Made by a program: the position numbers and the translations under genes | Notes under the pieces: model-generated | What the model saw: the letters and a program-made list of their open reading frames with translations, nothing else | What the model was told of the DNA's origin: nothing | Databases searched by the model: none | In this document: positions 35,547 through 44,207 of the stretch, piece after piece | Position numbering within the stretch: position 1 is the first letter of the stretch | Layout of the letters: the number at the start of each line of letters is the position of its first letter | Assembly (NCBI RefSeq): GCF_002934455.1 | Contig: NZ_PTIR01000020.1 | Location: 62,001-126,000, forward strand | DNA: 64,000 nt | Direction of reading: 5' to 3' | Origin: Trinickia symbiotica | Lineage (GTDB): Bacteria; Pseudomonadota; Gammaproteobacteria; Burkholderiales; Burkholderiaceae

Positions 35547-36815
35547 ATGATCGATGCAAACACGGGTCGTCGCGCGCGTCTTTGGGTATTCGTGCTGCTC
35601 TATGCGGGGTTCTGCATCTCGTATATCGACCGGGCGGCCATTTCGATTTCGCTCGTTCATATCGGAAGGGACTTTCATCTGAGTCCCGCGGCGCTCGGTG
35701 TCGTGTTGAGCGCGTTCTACCTGAGCTATGCCGCGATGCAGATTCCCGGGGGATGGATCGCCGATCGCTGGGGCAGCAAAAGCGTTATCGTCGCCTCGAT
35801 CGCATTCTGGTCGCTCTTTACGCTATTGACGGGGTTCGCCTGGTCCCTCGTCTCGCTGATCGTCATTCGCTTCGTTTTCGGACTGGGCGAGGGCGGATAT
35901 CCGTCCGCATCCGTCAAAGGCATCGCCGAGATTTATCCGCGCGCGGACCGACCCAAATTGGCGGCGCTGCTGGTCTCGTCCAATTACGTCGGCAGCTTCA
36001 TCGCGCCGCTCGTCGTGGCGCCGCTCGTTCTCGCATTGGGGTGGCGGCATGCGTTCGCGGCGATTGGCATCGCGGGCATCGTATTCGCGCTTGTCTATCT
36101 GATTTTCGTGAAGGGGACGGGGCGGACGCGCGCAAGCGCGAGTGCGGGCGATTTGGCCGCCTCGATGGCGGCTACCGGCACCGCACGGCGAGAAGCGGCG
36201 ACGACCCGCGCGTTGCTGAAGATGCCGCTGATGTGGAAGATCCTGACGGTCTGGTTCGGAATGGGAATCGTCAACAAGGGCCTCGACGCATGGATGCCTG
36301 CGTATCTGCTGACCGTGCGTCATCTCGACTTGAAGGCCGTCGGAATGCTGACGCCGTTGCCGTTCGTCGCCGCGAGCATTTCGACGGCGCTCGGAGGATG
36401 GGTGATGACCCGTTTCTTCGACGGCAAGGAAAAGCTTTTGGCGATGGGCTGCTGTGCGGTGACAGGCTTCTTTCTCTACAAGATGTATACGGCTCAGTCG
36501 GTCGCGGGAGTCATTGCGTTCCAGTCGATCGTCTATTTCTTCAAGTCGGTCGTGCTGGCTATCGTGATGGCGCTGCCGACGAAGATCCTGCCGCAGCGGC
36601 TCGTCGGAACAGGAATAGGGATGGTCAACTTCGGCGGGCAGCTGGCCGGATTCGTCGCGCCGCTCGTGATGGGGTTGCTCGTTTCGCTCTACCACAGCTT
36701 CGATGCGGCATTCGCATTCCTGATAGCCGCGACTGTCGTCGCTACGTTGGTCAGCCTCTCCATCCAGACCAGCAAGATACGCGACGTGCACGCAGCAACT
36801 GCGCAGGAGGCCTGA
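35547..36815 (+). CDS. MFS transporter (anion:cation symporter/sugar-acid type)
   Basis: 422-aa, 12-helix major facilitator. It begins ANTGRRARLWVFVLLYAGFC and shows SYIDRAAISISLVHIGRDF, GGWIADRWGSKSV and FGLGEGGYPSASVKGIAEI, marks of the ACS family that imports organic anions such as glucarate, galactonate or phthalate-like acids. ATG 35547 gives a standard N-terminus; ATG 35508 would add 13 residues. A LysR gene and an amidase follow on the same strand, so the imported compound may be an amide or its acid. Confidence 0.87.
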   Translation: MIDANTGRRARLWVFVLLYAGFCISYIDRAAISISLVHIGRDFHLSPAALGVVLSAFYLSYAAMQIPGGWIADRWGSKSVIVASIAFWSLFTLLTGFAWSLVSLIVIRFVFGLGEGGYPSASVKGIAEIYPRADRPKLAALLVSSNYVGSFIAPLVVAPLVLALGWRHAFAAIGIAGIVFALVYLIFVKGTGRTRASASAGDLAASMAATGTARREAATTRALLKMPLMWKILTVWFGMGIVNKGLDAWMPAYLLTVRHLDLKAVGMLTPLPFVAASISTALGGWVMTRFFDGKEKLLAMGCCAVTGFFLYKMYTAQSVAGVIAFQSIVYFFKSVVLAIVMALPTKILPQRLVGTGIGMVNFGGQLAGFVAPLVMGLLVSLYHSFDAAFAFLIAATVVATLVSLSIQTSKIRDVHAATAQEA

Positions 36816-36933
36816 CGCTCCACTCGCGCTCCGCGCGCGCTACGCTCCCTTGCATGCGCGAATCGCCGGCGTTTCTTTGGCCGCGTACGATGAGGCTATG
36901 ATGTGTGCATTCTCATCGACGCGATGATTGCCT

Positions 36934-37866
36934 ATGAGCGCCCGAATCCTGCAGGAGGCCGCGGTTCGCTATTTCCTCGAAGTCGTCAACACGGGGTCGA
37001 TCAGCGATGCGGCGAATCGCCTGCACGTCGTGCCTTCGGCCGTCAGCCGTCAGATCAGCCGGCTCGAAAGCGAGCTGAACGTGACGCTCTTCGAGCGGCA
37101 ATCGCGCGGCATGGTACCGAGCAAGGCGGGCGAACTGCTGGCTGCCTACGCGCGCCGTTCGCTGCTCGACGCGGAGCAAGTGACGATCGAGATCGAAGCG
37201 CTGCGCGACGACGCTGAGCATGCGATTCGGGTCGCCTGCACCGAGGGATTCGTGGGAGGCTTTCTGCCGCGAGCGATGAGCGATTTTCGGCGCGCCGAGC
37301 CGGCTGCCCGCTTCGAGCTCGTCGTCGATTCGGCGAGCGGTGTCACGCGGCGAGTGCGCGAGGCCGATGTCGACGTCGGTCTCACGTTCAGCTTCGGCCC
37401 GGCCGCCGACATTCACGTCGCTCATGCACTGCCGTCCCCGATCCTCGCGGTCGTCGCCGCCGGGCATCCGCTCGCAGCGGCGCAATCGGTGTCGTTTCGC
37501 GAACTGCTCACCTATCCGCTCGCGATTCCGGGACCGAACTCGACGTTGCGCAAGCTGATCGACATCTACTGCAGCCGGGAAGGGACCACCTATAAGAGCG
37601 TGCTCAGCAGCGAGACGCTCGAGGCGCTGCTTCGCTTCACGCTGGCCAGCAATGCGATCACGTTCTGCGGCGAGCTCGTCATTCGCGACCGGCTGGCGTC
37701 CGGGCAGCTGATCGCCGTGCGCGTCCCCGAGCTCGCTGTCAGCGATAGGACGGTCGAGGTGCAGACGCTGGCGCGGCGGCAAATACCTCCGTTGTTGCAA
37801 GCGTTCATCGATTTGCTCGGCCGTGAGCTGATTGGCGATCGGGCCGGCGCGGTTGTCCAAAAGTAA
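36934..37866 (+). CDS. LysR-family regulator of the MFS-amidase cluster
   Basis: 310-aa LysR protein. The HTH is AAVRYFLEVVNTGSISDAAN followed by RLHVVPSAVSRQISRLE, and the co-inducer domain starts near residue 90. ATG 36934 is used rather than TTG 36928. It lies between the transporter and amidase genes, all on the plus strand, so it probably regulates them. The binding site was not identified. Confidence 0.9.
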   Translation: MSARILQEAAVRYFLEVVNTGSISDAANRLHVVPSAVSRQISRLESELNVTLFERQSRGMVPSKAGELLAAYARRSLLDAEQVTIEIEALRDDAEHAIRVACTEGFVGGFLPRAMSDFRRAEPAARFELVVDSASGVTRRVREADVDVGLTFSFGPAADIHVAHALPSPILAVVAAGHPLAAAQSVSFRELLTYPLAIPGPNSTLRKLIDIYCSREGTTYKSVLSSETLEALLRFTLASNAITFCGELVIRDRLASGQLIAVRVPELAVSDRTVEVQTLARRQIPPLLQAFIDLLGRELIGDRAGAVVQK

Positions 37867-37954
37867 CGGCTCCCTTCGCGAATCGTCACTGGTTCATCCG
37901 TGGCGGTTCCGATACATTCGGAGAGATCTTTCTGTCGCGAGGAATACGTAGAAG

Positions 37955-39487
37955 ATGTCCGATACGAACGAATTGCTCGGTGCGAGCGCGGTCGCGCTCA
38001 GCTCGATGCTCGATACGCGCCGCATTTCGGCTGTCGAACTGCTCGAGGCCTGCATCGAGCGTATCGAGGCGCTGAACCCCAAGATCAACGCGTTTACGGC
38101 GACCTGCTATGCGCGCGCACGCCGCGAGGCCGCCGCCGCGGATGCCGCTTTCGGCAGAGGCGAGCGCAAGGGTCTGTTGCAGGGGTTGCCGATCGGCATC
38201 AAGGATCTCGAAGAAACCGAAGGACTCCTCACGACCTACGGATCGCCGCTATTTCGCGATAACGTACCTTCGATGGACAACGTTTTCGTCAGGCGGCTGC
38301 GCGAAGCCGGGGCAATCGTGGTCGGCAAGACCAACGTGCCGGAAATGGGCGCTGGAGCGAACACGTTCAATCCCGTGTGGGGCGCGACGGGCAATCCGTT
38401 CGACCCGCGCCTCAATGCCGGCGGCTCGTCGGGCGGCTCGGCGGCCGCATTGGCTGTCGATATGGTGCCGATCGCGAGCGGATCCGATACGGGCGGCTCG
38501 CTGCGCATCCCGGCGGCCAAGTGCGGCGTGGTCGGCTTGAGGACATCGCCGGGGTTGGTGCCGAGCGAACGAAAGCCGCTCGGGTGGACGCCGCTCGCGG
38601 TGGTGGGGCCGATGGCGCGCAATGTCGAGGACGCGTGGCTGCAATTGGCCGCCACCGCCGGCATGTCGGGCACGGATCCATTGAGCTATCCGCTTCCGAT
38701 CCCGCAAGCTGGGCGAGAGGGCGCATTGCCGTGCGCGGATCTCTCGCGGTTGCGCGTCGGCTATACGGAAGACTTCGGTGTTTGCGAAGTCGACGATGCC
38801 ATTCGAGAAGTATTCCGCGCGAAGGTGCGTGCGCTCAGCACTCACTTCGCGCTGTGCGAGCCCGTCGATTTCGATCTGGCGGATGCCCACCGCACGTTCG
38901 ATGTGCTGCGCGCGGAGGCATTCGTCGCGGGCCTGCGGGAAGCCTACGAGCGCGATCCGGATTCTCTCGGCCCTAATCCGCGCGCGAACTACGAGATGGG
39001 CGCGAGCCTGTCGTTAGGCGATTGCGTCTGGGCTCATGCGGCGCAGACACGCTTGTTCCGGCAATTCCAGCGGCTTTTCGACCGCTACGATCTGATCTTG
39101 TCGCCGACGACGCCCGTCTCACCGTTTCCTTGGGCGCAGCCTCATGCGAAGGCGATCAATGGCGTCACGCTCGACAACTATTACCGGTGGCTCGCCCTGA
39201 CGTATGTCGTGACGCTCGTCACGAACCCCGCGTTGTCGCTGCCGTGCGGCCCTGATCATGCGGGCATGCCGTTCGGCTTGCAGGTCGTCGGGCGTTTTCG
39301 CGGCGATTTCGAGCTGTTGAGCGCCGCGCGCGCATTGGAGGCGGTCTGCGATGCATCGCCTGTCACGCGCCGCCCCAAACCCGATATCGCCCGGCTCCTG
39401 CGCTCGGATGTCGATTTGCGGACGCTCGTCACGCATCCGCCGGGGCAGGGTGGTGCTGCCGGCACGAAGGCTGCCGCCGCCGTTTGA
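37955..39487 (+). CDS. amidase-signature family amidase
   Basis: 510-aa amidase with the Ser-cisSer-Lys triad: Lys in LPIGIKDLEET, Ser in NAGGSSGGSAAALA and the nucleophile Ser region SGSDTGGSLRIPAA. The C-terminal FGLQVVGRFRGDFELL is typical of GatA-like amidases. It hydrolyses an unknown amide to acid plus ammonia. It is not GatA itself, because gatB and gatC are absent and the neighbours are an MFS transporter and LysR regulator. AGGAAT precedes the ATG. Confidence 0.9.
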   Translation: MSDTNELLGASAVALSSMLDTRRISAVELLEACIERIEALNPKINAFTATCYARARREAAAADAAFGRGERKGLLQGLPIGIKDLEETEGLLTTYGSPLFRDNVPSMDNVFVRRLREAGAIVVGKTNVPEMGAGANTFNPVWGATGNPFDPRLNAGGSSGGSAAALAVDMVPIASGSDTGGSLRIPAAKCGVVGLRTSPGLVPSERKPLGWTPLAVVGPMARNVEDAWLQLAATAGMSGTDPLSYPLPIPQAGREGALPCADLSRLRVGYTEDFGVCEVDDAIREVFRAKVRALSTHFALCEPVDFDLADAHRTFDVLRAEAFVAGLREAYERDPDSLGPNPRANYEMGASLSLGDCVWAHAAQTRLFRQFQRLFDRYDLILSPTTPVSPFPWAQPHAKAINGVTLDNYYRWLALTYVVTLVTNPALSLPCGPDHAGMPFGLQVVGRFRGDFELLSAARALEAVCDASPVTRRPKPDIARLLRSDVDLRTLVTHPPGQGGAAGTKAAAAV

Positions 39488-39545
39488 TCGGACGGAGTTG
39501 ATCGAGACGACCGGCCGTTCTCCGCTCCGGTCGTGGGCGGCTCCA

Positions 39546-40595
39546 TCACCTGCTGCGTGAAGGGCGCCTCGCGCTTCGCGGCGGCGCCGTCGAGGCGCGC
39601 ACGACGAGCCGCGGCGGCGAGGTTTCGTAGAGGACCGGCGCCATGTCGGATGGCCGTGTGCCGGTCGCGATCAGTTCCCGCAGCAGCGTGACGGCGAGCT
39701 TGGCCGCCTCGGCTGTCGGTACTGCGACCGTCGTCAACGCGGGACGCGACTCGCGGGCGAGCTGAATGTCGGTGATGCCGGTGACCGACAGATCGCCGGG
39801 TACCGCGAGCCCGAGATCGGCGGCGGCGTGAATGGCCCCGAGCGCGGGCAGATCGTTCGTCGCGAAGAGCGCCGTGATCTCGGGGTTGGCGCTCAGAAGT
39901 TCATGCGCGGCCGCATAGCCGCCCTGGACGGTGTCGGGCGCATGCCGGACATGCTCCGCGTGGACCGTCAGGTGAGCCGCCTTCATCGCCGCGACGAACC
40001 CTTCATAGCGCGGCGTGTGAATTCCCGAGACCTTGCTGCCGACGATCGCGCCGATCCGGCGATGGCCGAGCTCGATCAGGTGCGAGGCGGCCAGCCGGCC
40101 CGCCAGCGCAAAATCGACCGCGACGCTCGGCAGCCCCGGCGGGTCGTTCGGCTTCTCCCACATGCAGAGCACGACGGGGGCGCCGCGCGCCTCGGTCAGA
40201 TGCAAATCGGCGAAGTCGAGGTTCGCGTTCATCACGAGCACGCCTTCCGAGAGCGTGCCCGCGATCTGATCGAGATAGGCGCGGCCCATCAGCGGATCTT
40301 CGTTCGTATTGCAGATGATGACGAAGTGACCGCTCGCGCGTGCGGCGCGCTCGACGGCAAGCGCGAACTCCGGGTAAAACGGATTGGCGATGCTCGAAAC
40401 CATCAAGGCGAGCGTCGGTGCGCGCCCTTCGGCCAGCGCGCGCGCCGCCAGGTGCGGGCGGTAGCCGAGCGCGTCGATGGCATCGAGCACGCGCTGGCGA
40501 GTCTCGGCGCCGACGCGTCCGCGACTGCGCAGGACGTTCGATACGGTGGCGGGCGTCACGCCGGCGTGACGAGCGACTTCGTTGATGGTGGTCAT
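39546..40595 (-). CDS. LacI-family regulator of the galactoside cluster
   Basis: 349-aa LacI/GalR repressor. The HTH and hinge are TTINEVARHAGVTPATVSNV and ALGYRPHLAARALAEG, followed by a periplasmic-binding-protein-like sugar domain (LALMVSSIANPFYPEF, RRIGAIVG, TALFATNDLPALGAI). It is divergent from the ABC ATPase and beta-galactosidase genes. A TTAAGCGCTTAA palindrome in the shared intergenic region is a probable operator. Confidence 0.93.
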   Translation of the reverse strand: MTTINEVARHAGVTPATVSNVLRSRGRVGAETRQRVLDAIDALGYRPHLAARALAEGRAPTLALMVSSIANPFYPEFALAVERAARASGHFVIICNTNEDPLMGRAYLDQIAGTLSEGVLVMNANLDFADLHLTEARGAPVVLCMWEKPNDPPGLPSVAVDFALAGRLAASHLIELGHRRIGAIVGSKVSGIHTPRYEGFVAAMKAAHLTVHAEHVRHAPDTVQGGYAAAHELLSANPEITALFATNDLPALGAIHAAADLGLAVPGDLSVTGITDIQLARESRPALTTVAVPTAEAAKLAVTLLRELIATGTRPSDMAPVLYETSPPRLVVRASTAPPRSARRPSRSR

Positions 40596-40660
40596 TTCAG
40601 TGCGAGGGTGCCGAGGGCGACGGCAGCGAATGACGGGTGCGTGGGGATTGTTTCATTATT

Positions 40661-40676
40661 TGGGACGCCTAACCAA
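40661..40676 (-). promoter_or_regulatory. possible second LacI-type half-operator
   Basis: On the minus strand TTGGTTAGGCGTCCCA resembles the left half of the palindrome region GGTTAAGCGCTTAA at 40856-40869 (TTGGTTA then GCG). It lies upstream of lacI and could allow autoregulation or looping. The symmetry is imperfect. Confidence 0.35.
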
Positions 40677-40857
40677 AATTTGCAGATTGCCCGAACTATC
40701 GGCACCATGCGGACACAGACGAACGAACGATATCGGAGACAGCTTTGCAGGGCAGGGGCTTGGGCAGGCGCGAACGGCGCACGGTCCGCTCAGCGGCTTG
40801 CAGAGCACACCACAGGCACGATCTCTCGCCCAGAGATCGATTTTAAGCACCTGTTGG

Positions 40858-40869
40858 TTAAGCGCTTAA
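40858..40869. promoter_or_regulatory. LacI-type operator before the ABC-galactosidase operon
   Basis: TTAAGCGCTTAA is a perfect 12-bp palindrome with the central CG typical of LacI-family operators. It lies 38 bases before the ATPase start, within the 312-base divergent region 40596-40907, where no other gene is seen. Confidence 0.65.
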
Positions 40870-40907
40870 TCTCCGACTTCGACCGATTAAATCACGGAGT
40901 CGATGCA

Positions 40908-42107
40908 ATGGCGAGCATTTCGTTGAAGGGCGTGAGCAAAGCGTACGGCGAGGCCGCTCCGGTCGTGCGGAACGTCGACCTGGAGATTGGCGCCAACGAG
41001 TTCTGCGTGTTTCTCGGCCCATCCGGTTGCGGCAAATCCACACTGCTGCGAATGATTGCCGGCTTGGAGGACCTGACGGAAGGGGAGGTGGCGATCGGCT
41101 CGCGCGTGGTCAACGACGTGCCGGCCGCCGAGCGTGGCGTCGCGATGGTGTTTCAAAGCTACGCGCTCTTTCCGCATATGACGGTCTTCGAGAACATGGC
41201 GTTCGGGCTCAAGCTCGCGAAGACACCGAAGGCCGAAATCGACCGGCGCGTGCGCGAAGCCGCGCGCGTCCTCCAGCTCGAAACCCTGCTCGACAGGCGG
41301 CCGAAGGCGCTCTCGGGTGGGCAGCGCCAGCGCGTCGCGATCGGGCGGGCGATCGTGCGCGAGCCCGGCGTGTTTCTTTTCGACGAGCCGCTCTCGAATC
41401 TCGATGCGACGTTGCGTGGGCAGACGCGCGTCGAAATCGCACGGCTTCACCGGCAGTTCGCGAAGGCGAGCGTCGTCTATGTGACGCACGACCAGATCGA
41501 GGCGATGACGCTCGCCGACAAAATCGTTCTTCTCCATACGGGCAACGATACCCAACGATACGGCAGCATCGCGCAGATCGGCGCGCCGCTCGAGCTCTAT
41601 CATCGGCCCGCGAGCCGGTTCGTTGCCGGTTTCATCGGCTCGCCCAGAATGAACTTCCTGCCGGCGACGATCGAGTCGGCCGATTCGACGGGCGTCACAG
41701 TCACGCTCGTGCGCACGAGCGAGCGTGTGCGCCTCCCGCTCGATGGCAGCGCGTTGGAGAGCGGTCAGCCAGTGACACTCGGCGTGCGGCCCGAACACCT
41801 ACGGCTCGGCGATGCTATCGACGATAAGGAGTCCTTATCATCGACGACCGGGCAAGCAGCGGGTAGCCGCGATTCGCTGCGCCTGACTCGGCCGATCGCG
41901 CTCGTCGAACGGCTTGGCGAGCAGAGCTACGTGCATCTCGATCAGCCCGACGGCGCGGTCCTGATCGCGAAGGTCGCCGGCAACGCGCTCGTTGCGCGTG
42001 GCGAGCGCGCGTCGTTCACGGCCGATGCGTCGGCTTGCCATCTTTTCACCGAGGACGGCTTTGCGGTCAGGCCGCTTCATCCCCAACGATCCGAACACTA
42101 CGCTTGA
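40908..42107 (+). CDS. sugar ABC transporter ATP-binding protein (UgpC/MalK type) with an insertion
   Basis: 399-aa ATPase with the MalK-like C-terminal TOBE domain. Walker A GPSGCGKST, Q-loop FQSYALFPHMTV, signature LSGGQRQRVAIGRAI, Walker B FLFDEPLSNLD and switch His YVTHDQIEAM are intact. ATG 40908 follows CGGAG. Between GVRPEHLRLGD and RPIALVERLGEQSYV the protein carries about 25 extra Ser/Asp-rich residues, encoded in part by a 27-bp near-palindrome at 41818-41844. It energises the sugar importer encoded downstream. Confidence 0.9.
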   Translation: MASISLKGVSKAYGEAAPVVRNVDLEIGANEFCVFLGPSGCGKSTLLRMIAGLEDLTEGEVAIGSRVVNDVPAAERGVAMVFQSYALFPHMTVFENMAFGLKLAKTPKAEIDRRVREAARVLQLETLLDRRPKALSGGQRQRVAIGRAIVREPGVFLFDEPLSNLDATLRGQTRVEIARLHRQFAKASVVYVTHDQIEAMTLADKIVLLHTGNDTQRYGSIAQIGAPLELYHRPASRFVAGFIGSPRMNFLPATIESADSTGVTVTLVRTSERVRLPLDGSALESGQPVTLGVRPEHLRLGDAIDDKESLSSTTGQAAGSRDSLRLTRPIALVERLGEQSYVHLDQPDGAVLIAKVAGNALVARGERASFTADASACHLFTEDGFAVRPLHPQRSEHYA

Positions 42108-42115
42108 GGACAACG

Positions 42116-44098
42116 ATGCATCTCGGAGTCTGTTACTACCCGGAACATTGGCCGCAGTCGATGTGGGAAGACGACGCCCGGCGCATGAAGGCGCTCGGCA
42201 TCGCGCGCGTGCGCATCGCGGAGTTTGCCTGGAGCAGGATCGAGCCGTCGCCGGGTGAATTCGATTGGGCCTGGCTCGATCGCGCCGTCGATACGCTCGG
42301 TCGCGCCGGCCTCGAGATCGTCATGTGCACGCCGACGGCGACGCCGCCGAAATGGCTCATCGACAAGCATCCCGACATCCTGCCCGTCGGCGCCGATGGG
42401 CGTCCGCGCGTCTTCGGCTCGCGCCGCCATTACGATTTCTCGTCGCCGTCCTACTTCGAAGCCGCGCGTCGCATCTGCACGGCTGTCGCCGCGCGCTACG
42501 GACGGCATCCGGCCGTGGCCTTCTGGCAGACGGATAACGAATACGGCTGCCATCAAACCGTCGTCAGTTACTCCTCCGCGGCCGTCGCTCGGTTTCGCGA
42601 TTGGCTGCGCGCGCGGTATGGTTCGATCGACGCGCTCAATCGTGCCTGGGGAACCGTGTTCTGGAGCATGGAGTATCGCGACTTCGACGAAATCGACGCG
42701 CCGGTTGCGACCGTCACCGAAGCGCATCCGTCGCATCGGCTCGACTACCGTCGTTTCGCTTCGGACGAGCTCGCGCGTTTCAACCGCATGCAGGTCGAGA
42801 TCATCCGCGAGCATTCGCCGGGCCGGCCCGTCGCGCACAACTTCATGCAGCTTTTCACCGAGTTCGACCATTACAAGGTGGCGGCCGATCTCGACATCGC
42901 GGCGTGGGACAGCTATCCGCTCGGCGCGCTCGAGGAGCTCTGGTTCGATCCGGCCGTGAAGTCGCGCTGGTTGCGCACGGGGCATCCCGATTTCGCTTCG
43001 TTCAATCACGATGTCTATCGCGGCATGTCGAAGCTGCCGTTCTGGGTCATGGAGCAGCAGCCAGGCCCCGTCAACTGGGCGCATTGGAATCCGTCGCCGC
43101 TGCCGGGCATGGTGCGGCTATGGAGCTGGGAGGCATTCGCGCATGGCGCCGGTTGCGTGTCGTATTTCCGTTGGCGTCAGGCGCCGTTTGCGCAAGAGCA
43201 GATGCATGCGGGGCTCAATACACCCGACAACCGGCTCGATATCGGCGGCACGGAGGCGAGCCGCGTCGCTGACGAGGTCAAGGCGTTGCTCGAGGCACAG
43301 AAAGGTGCGACGGCCGACGTGCGCGGCCAAGCCGCGCTCGTCTATGACTACACGGCCAAGTGGCTCTTCGAAGTCCATCCGCAAGGCGCCGATTTCCACT
43401 ACCCGCGCTTCGCGTTCGAGTACTACTCGGCCCTGCGATCGCTCGGCCTCGATGTCGATATCGTATCGGCGGACGCGCCGCTCGACGGCTATCGGATGAT
43501 CGTCGTGCCGCCGTTGCCGATCGTCCCGCCTGACTTCGCCGCGCGGCTCGCGCGCTCCGGCGCGCAGATCGTCATCGGGCCGCGAACCGGCTCGAAGACC
43601 GTCGATCTGCAGATTCCGCCGAATCTGCCGCCCGGTGTGCTCGCGGACGCTTTGTCGTTGCGCGTATGGCGCGTCGAATCATTGCGGCCGAACGTGACGC
43701 CGGCCGTTCGCGAGAAGGATGCGGGTGAGGACTCGCGCATCGGTCAGAGTCGGCATTGGCGCGATCTCGTCGAGCTTGCCGACGGTGCACGGCACGACGT
43801 GCGCGCCGTCTTCGAGGATGATCACCCGGCCTACGTTCGGTGCGGCGCGTTTCATTACTTCGCGAGCGTTTTCGACGAGGCATTGACGACGCGCTGGTTC
43901 TCGGAGATCGCGGCCGCGGCGGGACTGTCAGTCACGCCGCTCGCGGATGGCGTACGCGTGAGCCGCCGTGGCGGACTCACCTACGTTTTCAATTATGGCG
44001 ACCGTCCTCATTCGATCGAAGGCGTCGATGCGTCGGCGTTCGTACTGGGCACGGGCGAGGTCGAGCCGCGCGGTGTGTCGATCTACCGAACTGCATGA
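42116..44098 (+). CDS. beta-galactosidase, glycoside hydrolase family 42
   Basis: 660-aa GH42 enzyme. The N-terminal barrel starts HLGVCYYPEHWPQSMWEDDA, the acid/base Glu is in FWQTDNEYGCH, the nucleophile Glu in PFWVMEQQPGPVNW, and trimerisation and C-terminal domains follow. There is no signal peptide, so it works in the cytosol on an imported galactoside. ATG 42116 has TGAGGA upstream and lies eight bases after the ATPase stop. The setting suggests uptake of galactose-containing oligosaccharides rather than lactose alone. Confidence 0.93.
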   Translation: MHLGVCYYPEHWPQSMWEDDARRMKALGIARVRIAEFAWSRIEPSPGEFDWAWLDRAVDTLGRAGLEIVMCTPTATPPKWLIDKHPDILPVGADGRPRVFGSRRHYDFSSPSYFEAARRICTAVAARYGRHPAVAFWQTDNEYGCHQTVVSYSSAAVARFRDWLRARYGSIDALNRAWGTVFWSMEYRDFDEIDAPVATVTEAHPSHRLDYRRFASDELARFNRMQVEIIREHSPGRPVAHNFMQLFTEFDHYKVAADLDIAAWDSYPLGALEELWFDPAVKSRWLRTGHPDFASFNHDVYRGMSKLPFWVMEQQPGPVNWAHWNPSPLPGMVRLWSWEAFAHGAGCVSYFRWRQAPFAQEQMHAGLNTPDNRLDIGGTEASRVADEVKALLEAQKGATADVRGQAALVYDYTAKWLFEVHPQGADFHYPRFAFEYYSALRSLGLDVDIVSADAPLDGYRMIVVPPLPIVPPDFAARLARSGAQIVIGPRTGSKTVDLQIPPNLPPGVLADALSLRVWRVESLRPNVTPAVREKDAGEDSRIGQSRHWRDLVELADGARHDVRAVFEDDHPAYVRCGAFHYFASVFDEALTTRWFSEIAAAAGLSVTPLADGVRVSRRGGLTYVFNYGDRPHSIEGVDASAFVLGTGEVEPRGVSIYRTA

Positions 44099-44207
44099 GG
44101 TTGACGGACGTCGGACGCGCCGACGTCCGAAATCGAGGAAGTCGTAAAAGGTCGCGAGAGACCGCATGTGGCCGCAAAGCGAGGCCAACAACATCAAAGG
44201 AGACAGC

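Noticed and set aside
39828-40907. N-terminal extension of the ABC ATPase over the lacI gene
   Set aside because: The extra 360 codons are antisense to lacI and cross the operator region; the family start MASISLKGVSKAYG with CGGAG is at 40908.
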